From assembly GCF_000410875.1 (NCBI RefSeq), contig NZ_AROI01000002.1:124001-188000 (forward strand): a DNA stretch of 64,000 bases, written 5' to 3'. This stretch comes from Halopseudomonas pelagia CL-AP6 (GTDB taxonomy: Bacteria; Pseudomonadota; Gammaproteobacteria; Pseudomonadales; Pseudomonadaceae). The notes below the pieces were generated by a model. The model had not been told where the DNA came from. It searched no databases and was given only the letters and a program-made list of their open reading frames with translations. This document shows positions 17,530-26,763 of the stretch, piece by piece; the first letter of the stretch is position 1; every line of letters starts with the position of its first letter. A program made the translations under genes and the position numbers.

Positions 17530-19713
17530 ATGGATATCTCGCATCTGCTCAATTCCCTGAATGACGCTCAACGCCAAGCCGTGACCGCAACGCCTGGCCA
17601 ACAGCTTGTACTGGCTGGTGCCGGCTCTGGTAAAACCCGCGTGCTGGTGCATCGCATTGCCTGGTTGGTCGAGGTCGAGAAGGCGTCGCCCTGGAGCATC
17701 CTGTCGGTGACCTTTACCAACAAGGCCGCCCATGAGATGCGTCATCGCATCGAACAACTGTTGGGTATTTCCCCGCAGGGTATGTGGGTGGGCACCTTTC
17801 ATGGGCTGGCGCACCGGCTGTTGCGCGCGCACTGGAAGGAAGCCGGCCTGGTCGAGCAGTTCCAGATTCTCGATAGCGACGATCAGCTGCGGCTGGTCAA
17901 GCGGGTCATCCGCGAGCTGGCGCTGGACGAGAACCAGTGGGCGCCGCGCCAGGCGCAATGGTGGATCAACGGCCAAAAGGACGAGGGCCTGCGTCCGCAA
18001 CACATCCAACCTGCCGGTGATCTGTTTCTAACCACCATGCTGCGCATCTACCAGGCCTATGAGCAGGCCTGTAACAGGGCCGGCGTGGTCGACTTTGCCG
18101 AATTGCTGCTGCGCTCACTGGAACTGTGGCGCGACAACAATGCGCTGCGGGAGCAGTATCAGGCGCGCTTCAAACATATGCTGGTGGACGAATTTCAGGA
18201 CACCAACGCCGTACAGTATGCCTGGCTGCGCCTGATCGCTGGCAAAACGCCGAGCCTGATGGTAGTGGGGGATGACGACCAGTCAATCTACGGCTGGCGC
18301 GGTGCCAAGATCGAAAATATTCATCAATTCCAGCGTGATTACCCGAATTCCGAACTGATCCGCCTGGAGCAGAACTACCGCTCCACCGCTTGTATCCTCA
18401 ACGCCGCCAATGCGCTGATCACCCAGAATGCCGGGCGCATGGGCAAGGAACTCTGGACCGACGGCGAAGAGGGTGAGCCGATCGCACTCTATGCCGGGTT
18501 CAACGAGCAGGATGAAGCGCGGTTTATTGTCGAGCGTATCGATCAGGCAGTACGCGACGGCATGAACCGCAGCGAGATTGCCATTCTGTATCGCTCCAAC
18601 GCCCAGTCACGGGTGCTGGAGGAGGCGCTGTTACGTGCTGCCGTGCCTTATCGGATTTATGGCGGCCAGCGCTTTTTCGAGCGTGCGGAAATCAAGAACG
18701 CCATGGCTTATATGCGCCTGGTCGCCAATCGCGGCGACGATGGCGCGCTGGAGCGCATCATCAACCTGCCGACCCGCGGCATCGGTGACAAGACCATCGA
18801 AAGCCTGCGCCAGCATGCCCGCCAGCAGGATGTGTCGATGTGGCAAGCGGCCTGTGATCTGCTCGACAACAAGGGCTTGCCTGGTCGTGCGGCGAATGCG
18901 GTTCAGGCTTTCTGCTTGCTGATCGAAGACATTACCGTACGCGTGGAAGGGGTGCCGCTTTACAGCATGGCCCAGCAGGTCATCGAACACAGCGGGCTGC
19001 TGCGTTTTCACGAAAACGAAAAAGGCGAGAAGGCCCAGGCACGGATTGAGAACCTTGAGGAATTAGTATCCGCTGCGCGGACGTTCGAGAACGACCAGGC
19101 TGATGAGCAAGCGGAAGGCGATACGCTGTTGGCGTTTCTCGCCCATGCGTCGCTGGAAGCCGGGGAAACCCAGGCCGACCGCTTTGAAGACAGCGTGCAA
19201 CTGATGACGCTACACAGCGCCAAGGGTCTGGAGTTTCCGCTGGTATTTCTCGCCGGTGTCGAAGAGGGTCTGTTTCCGCACAAGATGAGCCTGGAAGAGC
19301 CGGGCCGGCTGGAAGAGGAGCGGCGTCTGGCCTACGTGGGTATTACCCGGGCGATGCAGCAGTTGGTGATTACCTGGGCCGAAACGCGGCGATTGTATGG
19401 CAGCGAGACCTTCAACAAGGTCTCGCGATTCGTTCGTGAAATTCCCTCCGAGCTGATTCGCGAAGTGCGTATGGGCAACCAGGTCAGCCGCCCCTTCGGT
19501 CCTGGCAACGCAAGCAAGAGTAGCCTGTTCCAGAGCGACGCCACCGAAAGCACCGGTTTCGCGCTGGGCCAGCGGGTTATGCACGCGCTGTTTGGCGAAG
19601 GGGTGGTCCTCAACTATGAAGGGCAGGGCGCACAGGCACGTATACAGGTCAATTTCGACGATGAAGGCAGCAAATGGTTGATGGTGTCCTATGCCAAGCT
19701 GCAGCCGCTATAG
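17530..19713 (+). CDS. uvrD: DNA helicase II, UvrD
   Basis: A 727-residue superfamily-1A 3'-5' helicase acting in nucleotide-excision and mismatch repair. Motif I is GAGSGKT at 30-36, motif II DEFQD at 220-224, and motif III GDDDQSIYGWRGA follows near 250. Motifs IV-VI include the LMTLHSAKGLEFP region near 558 and VGITRA near 605. The C-terminal region (about 675-727, with GQRVMHALFGEGVV and the end ANLQPL-like AKLQPL) is the UvrD-specific RNA-polymerase-interacting tail. Size matches Pseudomonas UvrD. The start is supported by alignment of NSLNDAQRQAV with other UvrDs, although the mRNA appears to lack a leader. Confidence 0.96.
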   Translation: MDISHLLNSLNDAQRQAVTATPGQQLVLAGAGSGKTRVLVHRIAWLVEVEKASPWSILSVTFTNKAAHEMRHRIEQLLGISPQGMWVGTFHGLAHRLLRAHWKEAGLVEQFQILDSDDQLRLVKRVIRELALDENQWAPRQAQWWINGQKDEGLRPQHIQPAGDLFLTTMLRIYQAYEQACNRAGVVDFAELLLRSLELWRDNNALREQYQARFKHMLVDEFQDTNAVQYAWLRLIAGKTPSLMVVGDDDQSIYGWRGAKIENIHQFQRDYPNSELIRLEQNYRSTACILNAANALITQNAGRMGKELWTDGEEGEPIALYAGFNEQDEARFIVERIDQAVRDGMNRSEIAILYRSNAQSRVLEEALLRAAVPYRIYGGQRFFERAEIKNAMAYMRLVANRGDDGALERIINLPTRGIGDKTIESLRQHARQQDVSMWQAACDLLDNKGLPGRAANAVQAFCLLIEDITVRVEGVPLYSMAQQVIEHSGLLRFHENEKGEKAQARIENLEELVSAARTFENDQADEQAEGDTLLAFLAHASLEAGETQADRFEDSVQLMTLHSAKGLEFPLVFLAGVEEGLFPHKMSLEEPGRLEEERRLAYVGITRAMQQLVITWAETRRLYGSETFNKVSRFVREIPSELIREVRMGNQVSRPFGPGNASKSSLFQSDATESTGFALGQRVMHALFGEGVVLNYEGQGAQARIQVNFDDEGSKWLMVSYAKLQPL

Positions 19714-19791
19714 TCCTCAAGGCGATATGCACGATGTAGCGACCAGCATGTTGCTTCACCCAGACCGCCATTCCCGCGCACAATCTCGCCA

Positions 19792-19817
19792 TTCCCGCGA
19801 ACGCGGGAAACCTTTTT
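19792..19817 (+). terminator. Rho-independent terminator after uvrD
   Basis: TTCCCGC (19792-19798), loop GAAC and GCGGGAA (19803-19809) are followed by ACCTTTTT. A partial copy of the left arm (CGCCATTCCCGCG) also occurs about 26 bp upstream at 19767, so this may be a piece of a dispersed CATTCCCGCG-type repeat. Confidence 0.65.
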
Positions 19818-19868
19818 GACCTTGACCCAGTCACACCCGACTCACATTACTATTACCAGAGAACCATA

Positions 19869-20969
19869 ATGAAACGCCGCCAACTCCTTACCGCCGCCGG
19901 TCTCGGCCTGGGTGCTGTTGCCCTTAGCGCTTGCTCCGACCAAACCGCCACGACCGCCGAGCACCCGGCCCAACCAGAACAGCGTTTGCGCTGGAAAATG
20001 GTCACCTCCTGGCCGCAGAACTTCCCGGGTCTGGGCACCACCGCGCAGCGGTTCGCCGAAACCGTGAATACGCTATCCAACGGCCGGCTGAGTGTGCAGG
20101 TATTTGCTGCCGGGGAGTTGGTGCCGGCGTTGGAAGTGTTCGATGCGGTGTCCAGCGGCACCGCCGAGCTGGGCCACAGCGCTGCTTATTACTGGAAGGG
20201 CAAAAGCCCAGCTGCGCCGTTCTTCACTGCTGTGCCCTTCGGCATGAACGCCCAGGAAATGAACGCTTGGCTGTATGAAGGTGGTGGGCTGGAGTTGTGG
20301 CAGCAGGCTTATGCCAACATGGGTGTATTGCCTTTACCTTGTGGCAACACGGGCGTGCAGATGGCCGGCTGGTTCAACAAGGAGATCAACAGCCTGGATG
20401 ATCTGCGCGGTCTGAAAATTCGTATGCCCGGTTTTGGCGGAGAAGTGTTGGCGCGGGCTGGCGCTACCACGGTCAATCTGCCCGGCAGTGAGATTTTCAG
20501 TTCCTTGCAGAATGGTGTGATCGATGCAACAGATTGGGTCAGCCCATACAACGACCTGGCCTTCGGTCTGCACCAGGCCGCCAAATATTATTACTATCCC
20601 GGCTGGCAAGAACCCTGTGCCGTACTGGAGCTAAGCATCAATCAGCAGGCCTTTGAACAGTTGCCCAAGGACTTGCAAGGCATCGTCCGCGAAGCTGCGC
20701 GCTCGACCAATCAGTACATGCTGGACGAATATACTCGGCGCAATGCCGAGGCGTTGGATACGCTGGTCAACGAGCACAAGGTCCAGTTGCGACGCTTGCC
20801 AGACGAGGTGCTTGATCGTCTACGAGAGTTGTCCAAGGAGGTGCTTGAGGATACGGCCAACGCCGACGCGCTGAATCGGCAGGTCTGGGATTCGATGGAA
20901 GCGTTTCGGGAAAAGGTCTGGGCCTATCACGCGCTCAGTGAGAAGAGCATGTACGATTTGCGTGGTTGA
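19869..20969 (+). CDS. TRAP transporter solute-binding protein, DctP family
   Basis: A 366-residue periplasmic receptor. The N-terminus carries a twin-arginine-like start (MKRRQLL) and a lipobox LSAC with C22, so it is probably a membrane-tethered lipoprotein. The body is DctP-type, with GELVPALEVFDAVSSGTAELGHSAAYYWKG and the conserved Arg region LRGLKIRMPGFGGEVL that contacts the substrate carboxylate. Such receptors bind organic or 2-oxo acids and deliver them to a DctQM permease by sodium symport. No permease gene adjoins it; dctQM-type genes lie on the opposite strand about 6 kb downstream and are the likely partners. The ligand is not predictable here. Confidence 0.9.
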   Translation: MKRRQLLTAAGLGLGAVALSACSDQTATTAEHPAQPEQRLRWKMVTSWPQNFPGLGTTAQRFAETVNTLSNGRLSVQVFAAGELVPALEVFDAVSSGTAELGHSAAYYWKGKSPAAPFFTAVPFGMNAQEMNAWLYEGGGLELWQQAYANMGVLPLPCGNTGVQMAGWFNKEINSLDDLRGLKIRMPGFGGEVLARAGATTVNLPGSEIFSSLQNGVIDATDWVSPYNDLAFGLHQAAKYYYYPGWQEPCAVLELSINQQAFEQLPKDLQGIVREAARSTNQYMLDEYTRRNAEALDTLVNEHKVQLRRLPDEVLDRLRELSKEVLEDTANADALNRQVWDSMEAFREKVWAYHALSEKSMYDLRG

Positions 20970-21028
20970 TGGCAGGCAAAATTAGCATGTTCCCGCACTG
21001 CGGGCTTACAGATCATGTGGAGTATTTC

Positions 21029-21940
21029 TTGAAGACGTTTTTCGCTGTTATCGGCTTTGCCATAGTGCTGACCGGTTGTGCTGCTTTTGAGCGGCTGCAG
21101 CCCCAGGAGCGCGAATCCACCGCGATGCGCGTGATGCTGGCCGCCGGGCAGGTAGAAGGTCTGCATGATCTGCGGGTGCCGGCGGCGGCGGTTGACGATA
21201 GAGCTGCGCTGGTGGTGGCGGCTGAAGCGGCCTTGGTGCAGGAGCTTGCACCGCTGAACGTGGGCCGAGCGGAGCCAGTAAGCTATCCGGTGCAAGCAGC
21301 TTTTATGAGCGTCAGCGGTCGCACTGACCCCACGCTGTACAGTCGAGCCGGCATCGGCTTGATCGCCTGGTTGCCGGCCAGCCATGCCGAGCATGAGCTC
21401 GCCGCGCAGCTTGCCTGGTCGGAGATTGTCGAGCAAGCTGCCACCCGGGCCTTGCCGCAGGGCTATGAGACCGAGCCTTTCGAGTGGATCGACAAGTCCG
21501 CAGAGGGCATAGAGAGTACCCATCGGGTGCTACGCGTGCAGGGGCCGTTATGTCTGGACTGGTCGTGTATTCTGGACGGAGCCTTTACCAGCCGGGAAGA
21601 TCCAACGCTTAGTCTAGGTGGCCAAATGCAGCGCGTGCAGACGCCTGAGGTAGCTGGTCATGGCGAAGCGGAGTCCTTCACGCCGCTTATTAAGGCTCAT
21701 CATCTGACGCTACGTCGGCTGACGGCGCAGTATCTGGAGGTCGGCGATGGGCAGGGGCAGTGGTACCGCATGGATACACAGCCGCTGGCCGAGTTTGACC
21801 TTAACGCCTTCTATCAACGATTGAGTGCCGAACTGCCGGAGTGGGCTTATATTTTTGTCGGATCGGAAAATCCGCTTTACCCACCCGTGGTGCCGGTCGT
21901 ACTGCATCAGGGCGAGGAACTGTTTTTTGCCGTCCCTTGA
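21029..21940 (+). CDS. Predicted lipoprotein of unknown function
   Basis: A 303-residue protein that I do not recognise. I start it at TTG 21029: GGAG at 21019-21022 is correctly spaced and the product then begins MKTFFAVIGFAIVLTGCAAF, a textbook lipoprotein signal with lipobox LTGC. The frame is open further upstream to 20966, where it would overlap dctP, but that extension would bury the signal peptide. The mature part is mixed alpha/beta with two cysteines (PLCLDWSCIL). It sits between dctP and the signal peptidase gene on the same strand; an envelope role is the most that can be inferred. Confidence 0.8.
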   Translation: MKTFFAVIGFAIVLTGCAAFERLQPQERESTAMRVMLAAGQVEGLHDLRVPAAAVDDRAALVVAAEAALVQELAPLNVGRAEPVSYPVQAAFMSVSGRTDPTLYSRAGIGLIAWLPASHAEHELAAQLAWSEIVEQAATRALPQGYETEPFEWIDKSAEGIESTHRVLRVQGPLCLDWSCILDGAFTSREDPTLSLGGQMQRVQTPEVAGHGEAESFTPLIKAHHLTLRRLTAQYLEVGDGQGQWYRMDTQPLAEFDLNAFYQRLSAELPEWAYIFVGSENPLYPPVVPVVLHQGEELFFAVP

Positions 21941-22044
21941 GCGGGCCGGCGCTAGGAACATTGGTTGGGTTAGCCCATTTGCTTGAGAGTGCAACAACTG
22001 CATAAATAGCCGGTCTAAACCCGGACGTTAACCGAGGTGAGACC

Positions 22045-22914
22045 TTGACCCAACTTGTTCCTATCGCTGAAACCAGGCCCGCTGCCGCCTGGACCCCACG
22101 GGTTTGGGTTGCGCTCGTGCTGGGTGTGGTGCTGCAACCTTTTGTATTCCTCTATATCAATCGGCCGCGGCTTTTTGTCGTCTATCTGCTGGTGGCGATT
22201 GGCGCGCTGGCGGCGGATTTCTACTGGGCGGTCGGCTATTTCAATCTGCTGTTGAGCGTGTTCTGTCCGCTGCATGCCTGGTGGCTGATCCGCCGCTATG
22301 ACCGGCAGCAGGCGCGGGGCTGGTATGCGCGCTGGTGGATATCTCTAGCGCTGTACCTGTGCGTGGTCATGGGCATCTTTGCGCTGCGCAGCTTTCTTTA
22401 CGAGCCTTTTACCGTCCCATCGGCGTCGATGAATCCGACCCTGAAAGCGGGCGACCGCATTGTGGTGCGCAAGCTTGGCTTTGGCCATTACGGTAGTCTG
22501 GGGATCAATCTGCTGACACCGGGTGTGAGCGACCCGCGACAGATGCGCCGCGGCGAAATGTATGTGTTCCTGCATCCAGAATTGAACGTGCCCTATGTGA
22601 AACGGCTGCTCGGTTTGCCCGGGGACCGGCTGGAATTTACCGAACAGGCGGTGTTGGTCAACGGGCAAGCGCTGGCGGTGCAACTGGAGTCGACGGATGA
22701 ACAGCAGCAATTACTTACCGAAACGTTAGGCGCGCTAACCTATCGCATCCGCCACCTGCGCCAGCCGGTGTCACCGGTGACCGGCACTTTTAGCGTGCCT
22801 GACAATCACTACTTCTTTGTCGGCGATAACCGTGACGACTCATCCGACAGTCGCCATTGGGGCTCGGTCAGTAGTGCCAGTATTATCGGCGAGGTGGTGT
22901 TGGTGATCGACTGA
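22045..22914 (+). CDS. lepB: Signal peptidase I family protein with extended membrane N-terminus
   Basis: A 289-residue S26 peptidase. Catalytic serine S128 lies in VPSASMNPTL and catalytic lysine K186 in YVKRLLGLPGD; the third conserved box NHYFFVGDNRDDSSDSRHWG is intact near 255-275. The first 115 residues hold about four membrane segments, more than the two of E. coli LepB. It starts with TTG at 22045 behind GAGGTGAG. The usual Pseudomonas lepB lies between lepA and rnc, so this is probably a second, accessory enzyme. It could process exported proteins in general or a special substrate; nothing nearby decides this. Confidence 0.88.
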   Translation: MTQLVPIAETRPAAAWTPRVWVALVLGVVLQPFVFLYINRPRLFVVYLLVAIGALAADFYWAVGYFNLLLSVFCPLHAWWLIRRYDRQQARGWYARWWISLALYLCVVMGIFALRSFLYEPFTVPSASMNPTLKAGDRIVVRKLGFGHYGSLGINLLTPGVSDPRQMRRGEMYVFLHPELNVPYVKRLLGLPGDRLEFTEQAVLVNGQALAVQLESTDEQQQLLTETLGALTYRIRHLRQPVSPVTGTFSVPDNHYFFVGDNRDDSSDSRHWGSVSSASIIGEVVLVID

Positions 22915-22980
22915 GCCGAAGCACTCCCCGGTAGAGCTTCGAGGCTGGTACTGCGCAAAAGTGGACCTCGTTATTCGCAT

Positions 22981-22999
22981 GCGGTTGATAATCATTGCT
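22981..22999 (+). promoter_or_regulatory. Candidate Fur box upstream of the second TonB receptor
   Basis: The central TGATAATCATT at 22986-22996 matches the core of the Fur consensus exactly, while the outer bases diverge; I count 12 of 19 identities. It lies about 90 bp before the receptor start. Iron control is plausible but unproven. Confidence 0.5.
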
Positions 23000-23088
23000 A
23001 TATGAGTATAATTCCCGGCACGGGTTGCTGAGCTCAAGGCTGCGTTCCAGAGCTCGTTGGTTTGCCTATCCTGCCGATGGAGTTCCCT

Positions 23089-25644
23089 GTGCCAAGTCGA
23101 AATTCACGTGTTATTGCTGCGTGTCCTATTGTTGTCTCCCTCTTTTGTCTATCACCCCATTCCGTGGCGGACCAGCCCGAACAGCAGGCTGAAAAGCAGC
23201 AGTCGGATGTTACACACACTGCATCGGCTTTGAAGCTCGGGGATTTGTTGGTAAAGGGCAAGCGCAAGGATTATGAAGGCGCACGCAGTATCGAGCGGGA
23301 TCAGATCGAGGGTATGCCGGCCGGCAACGGCGATATCACCAGTCTGCTGCGTACCAATCCGGCGGTGCAGTTTGACAACAGCCAGCTCAGCAGCAAGACC
23401 CCGGGGGAAATCTCGCCAGCCAATATCAGTATTAACGGCCAGCCGCACTGGCAGAACCTGTTCACCCTTGACGGCATGGGCATGAACAATGATCTTGACC
23501 CTGGTAACACGGCAAACACTACCAACGCGCTGCCCGGGCGCAGCCAGGGTTTGGCGATCGATACTGACCTGCTGGAAAAAATCACTGTCTACGACAGCAA
23601 CGTGCCGGCCTCCTTCGGTGGCTTCAATGGCGGGGTGGTGGATGCAAAAACCCGCGATCCGAAGCGGGAGTTTTCCGGCAAGCTATCAGTGCAGATGTCC
23701 CGCTCAGAGTGGACCGAGTATCACCTGGATGAGAACGATCCGGATCTGGATGAGTTCGAGGCAGCCGTTGGCAGCGGCAACCAACCCGAGTTCGACAAGC
23801 TCATTACCCGTGCCACCCTGGAAGGTTACTTGACCGATAACTTCGGTCTGCTCGGTAGCTTTTCACGCAAGACCTCGACCATCCCCACCCGGGTGTTCGG
23901 TCTGACGCATGACACCCCGGTGGCTAATCAGCAACCGGATCGGGAAATCGAGATCGACAACTACTTTCTCAAGGGCGTCTGGGATATCAGCCCAGACCTG
24001 CGCCTGCGCGCCTCGGTCACTCAAGCTCCGGAGGAGGATCGCGGCTATGGCAGCAACGCGCTGAACTCTTACCGCGTGACGCGGGCTGGCGGTGAAAGCA
24101 TCAATCTGTCTCTGGATTGGAAAGCGCCGGTGGGCCTGATCAGCCAGAAGCTGGGTTGGAGCGACCTGGAAAACTCCCGTGACTCGGCGGCGAATTACAT
24201 GCGCGTCTGGCGTCGGTCCGATTCGAATGACTGGAGCAGTACTGTGGTTGCCTCCGAAGGTGGGTTTGGCGACATTGAGCAGGGCCAGAAGAGCATCAGC
24301 TACCAGGGTGATATCCACTGGAATGCGCTCCAGACAGGCCCAGTGAGTCATCATTTGCAGACGGGCGTCGCACTCGAAAAGAGTAGCGTGCACTTCAAGC
24401 GGCTGCAGCCCTATTACAGTAATTCCTTGCAGAACCTTGCGTCCACCGACTGGTGCGCCCCAGGTGATCCCTGGTGCTCCATCGGGAACACCAGCAACGG
24501 CTGGCCGGGACAGTACGTGTCTAGCTACAACCTGCTGGAAGCCGGCGGCGTGGATTTCTCCACTACCCAATGGGCGTTCTATTTGCAGGACGAGATGCAG
24601 TACAAGCGCTTGAGCCTGCGCCCCGGTGTACGCATCGACAGCGATAATTACATGGACCAGACCACGGTCTCCCCACGCCTGGCCGCTGTGCTGGATGTGC
24701 TGGGGGACGGCGAGACACTGGTTACTGCAGGGGCGAATCGGTATTACGGCCGAAATCTGTATACCTACCGTCTGCGCGAATCCCTGGAGCAAATGGAGGT
24801 CAGCTATAGCCGCGAAGATCAGAGCTCACCCTGGGTTGCCGGTGCGCGGTCACCGGCTGGCAGCAATTTCAGCCAGTTGGATATACCCTACAATGACGAA
24901 CTGTCGCTGGCGCTCAGCCATCTGCGTTGGGACACCCTCTTCACATTGAAATATGTTGAGCGCAAGGCGCGGGACCAGGTCTCCCGTGCCTGGGGTTCGC
25001 AGATTGGCCAACCTTCCGAGGACACCGATACGCTCAAGTCCAACTACTACACCTATTATAATGGCGGCCAGAGTGACAGCCAGATATGGTCATTAAGCGT
25101 CGCACCGCAGTTCCCGTTCCAAACGCTCAGTAGCTGGACCACCGCCGAGCTGGTCTTTGACTGGAGCGATATCAACAGCTCGGGACTCAATGATTACACC
25201 AGTAGTATCGGACTGCTCTGGGTCGATGACCCGCTGATCATGTATGATGGCAGCGTCATGCGCTATTCCGATCGCCCGGCGGAGAATTACAACCGTCCCT
25301 GGACCGCGCGCCTGATCACGACCACCGTCATTCCGAAATGGAACCTGACCTGGACCAACTTCCTTCGGCATCGCGCCGGCTACCGGCGTGTTGCCAGCAC
25401 CGGCAAGCGGATTGAATATCAGGGCGAGCTGTTGCGCGAGTGGATGGAACAGGACTACGGCTCGGCTTTGACCTGGGACGCGCGCATCGGTTGGGAGCAG
25501 CCGTTCAGCGGCAACCAGGCATTATTCGTCAACCTGGACGTGAGCAACGTTCTGAACAAGCGCATTACCAGCAGTGCCAGCAACACCAGCTCCGGATATG
25601 AGGTGGGGCGGCAATTCATGGCGGAAGTCGGATACCGCTTTTGA
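23089..25644 (+). CDS. TonB-dependent receptor linked to a di-haem peroxidase
   Basis: A receptor of about 850 residues. The plug domain (about 50-175) includes the ITVYDSNVPASFGGFNGGVV region, and a long barrel ends in EVGYRF with a terminal aromatic. The start is uncertain: I prefer GTG 23089, giving MPSRNSRVIAACPIVVSL and a signal peptide cleaved near VADQ; in-frame TTG 23062 and ATG 23077 are alternatives. A TonB-box candidate is KLGDLLVKG. The barrel is rich in Trp and Tyr and has cysteines in DWCAPGDPWCS. Its stop overlaps the start of a MauG-like peroxidase gene. It is not closely like a named siderophore receptor, and its ligand is unknown. Confidence 0.88.
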   Translation: MPSRNSRVIAACPIVVSLFCLSPHSVADQPEQQAEKQQSDVTHTASALKLGDLLVKGKRKDYEGARSIERDQIEGMPAGNGDITSLLRTNPAVQFDNSQLSSKTPGEISPANISINGQPHWQNLFTLDGMGMNNDLDPGNTANTTNALPGRSQGLAIDTDLLEKITVYDSNVPASFGGFNGGVVDAKTRDPKREFSGKLSVQMSRSEWTEYHLDENDPDLDEFEAAVGSGNQPEFDKLITRATLEGYLTDNFGLLGSFSRKTSTIPTRVFGLTHDTPVANQQPDREIEIDNYFLKGVWDISPDLRLRASVTQAPEEDRGYGSNALNSYRVTRAGGESINLSLDWKAPVGLISQKLGWSDLENSRDSAANYMRVWRRSDSNDWSSTVVASEGGFGDIEQGQKSISYQGDIHWNALQTGPVSHHLQTGVALEKSSVHFKRLQPYYSNSLQNLASTDWCAPGDPWCSIGNTSNGWPGQYVSSYNLLEAGGVDFSTTQWAFYLQDEMQYKRLSLRPGVRIDSDNYMDQTTVSPRLAAVLDVLGDGETLVTAGANRYYGRNLYTYRLRESLEQMEVSYSREDQSSPWVAGARSPAGSNFSQLDIPYNDELSLALSHLRWDTLFTLKYVERKARDQVSRAWGSQIGQPSEDTDTLKSNYYTYYNGGQSDSQIWSLSVAPQFPFQTLSSWTTAELVFDWSDINSSGLNDYTSSIGLLWVDDPLIMYDGSVMRYSDRPAENYNRPWTARLITTTVIPKWNLTWTNFLRHRAGYRRVASTGKRIEYQGELLREWMEQDYGSALTWDARIGWEQPFSGNQALFVNLDVSNVLNKRITSSASNTSSGYEVGRQFMAEVGYRF

Positions 25645-26753
25645 TGTGCCGGTCACGCCTGCTGCGCTGCGGTGTGGCCGTTATGCTGCTGAACCTGCCG
25701 CTAACTGCCAGCGCCGAGCCCTGCGCCGAATTGCGCGACCAGCAATTCGCCCAATGTTTGCGCACGCTTTATGAGCAGGACATCAAGCAATGGCCGCAGC
25801 CGATCATCATGGGCGGAGGTCCGTGGCAGGAGCTGGCGCCACTGCCCACCCGGGCCGAGTGGCTGGCCCAGGGGCAATACGATCCGCAGCGGGCGCGTCT
25901 CGGGGAACAGCTGTTCATGGACCCGCAGCTGTCTCGTTCCGGGCAGATCGCCTGCGCCTCATGTCATGAGCCGTCAGAGAGCTTCGCCGACGGCCGGCGC
26001 TTTTCCTTCGGCCATGATCGACTGATTGGGCGCCGTAACTCCCCGGCGATAACCACCAGCGCTCTACTCGGGCCTTTCTTCTGGGATGGTCGCAGCAAAA
26101 CGCTGGAAGAACAAAGCATGCACCCGATTGAGGACCCAATAGAAATGGCGTTCTCGGTGTCTGAAGCGCTGGCGCGTTTGAACGCCGACGGCCAGTATCC
26201 CGCAGCTTTTGCCGCTGTGTATGGCCCCGGCCCCATCACCCAGGCGCAGCTCGCCCTCGCGCTGGCTGATTTTCAGCGCAGTCTGTTGCCCCAGCGCAGC
26301 GGTCTCGACAGTTTTATGCGCGGCAACAAGCAGGCTCTGAACGACCAGCAGATTCATGGCTTGCACCTGTTTCGCACCAAAGGCCATTGCATGACCTGCC
26401 ACCACGGCGCAGCGCTCAGTGACCGCCAGTTTCACAATTTGGGGATGACCTATTATGGTCGGAACAAATACGAGGATTGGGGCCGCCATGAAGTGACCGG
26501 CAACCCCGTGGACATCGGCAAGTTCCGCACGCCCAGCCTGCGGCAGGTGGCACGCACCGGTCCCTGGATGCATAACGGGTTATTCCCGCTACGCGGAGTG
26601 CTTAACATGTACAACGCTGGTATGCCCCGCCCGAAACCAGGGCCGGATCAGGACAACGATCCCAATTTCCCGCAGACATCAGAACTGCTGGTGCCGCTGG
26701 AGTTGAACCGTCTCGAGATTGCGGCTTTGCTGGCGTTTTTGGATGCGTTATAG
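25644..26753 (+). CDS. Di-haem cytochrome c peroxidase / MauG family protein
   Basis: A 369-residue exported protein with a signal peptide (to about ASA, residue 24). It has exactly two haem c motifs, CASCH at 104-108 and CMTCH at 249-253. The RRNSPAITTSALLGPFFWDGR region is typical of bacterial CcP/MauG proteins. ATG 25644 overlaps the TonB receptor stop (TGATG), so the two proteins are likely made together. Relatives either reduce peroxide (CcpA) or oxidise protein or peptide side chains (MauG, MbnH). A link with an outer-membrane receptor suggests processing of an imported ligand or peptide, but this is inference; a plain peroxidase is possible. Confidence 0.9.
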   Translation: MCRSRLLRCGVAVMLLNLPLTASAEPCAELRDQQFAQCLRTLYEQDIKQWPQPIIMGGGPWQELAPLPTRAEWLAQGQYDPQRARLGEQLFMDPQLSRSGQIACASCHEPSESFADGRRFSFGHDRLIGRRNSPAITTSALLGPFFWDGRSKTLEEQSMHPIEDPIEMAFSVSEALARLNADGQYPAAFAAVYGPGPITQAQLALALADFQRSLLPQRSGLDSFMRGNKQALNDQQIHGLHLFRTKGHCMTCHHGAALSDRQFHNLGMTYYGRNKYEDWGRHEVTGNPVDIGKFRTPSLRQVARTGPWMHNGLFPLRGVLNMYNAGMPRPKPGPDQDNDPNFPQTSELLVPLELNRLEIAALLAFLDAL

Positions 26754-26763
26754 CGGCCAATAA

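Noticed and set aside
20966-21028. Longer start for the lipoprotein gene
   Set aside because: It would move the lipobox about 40 residues inward and destroy the signal peptide; the TTG at 21029 has a proper ribosome site.
23863-24792. 309-codon minus-strand frame inside the second TonB receptor
   Set aside because: Antisense shadow; no motif, no ribosome site and no partner.
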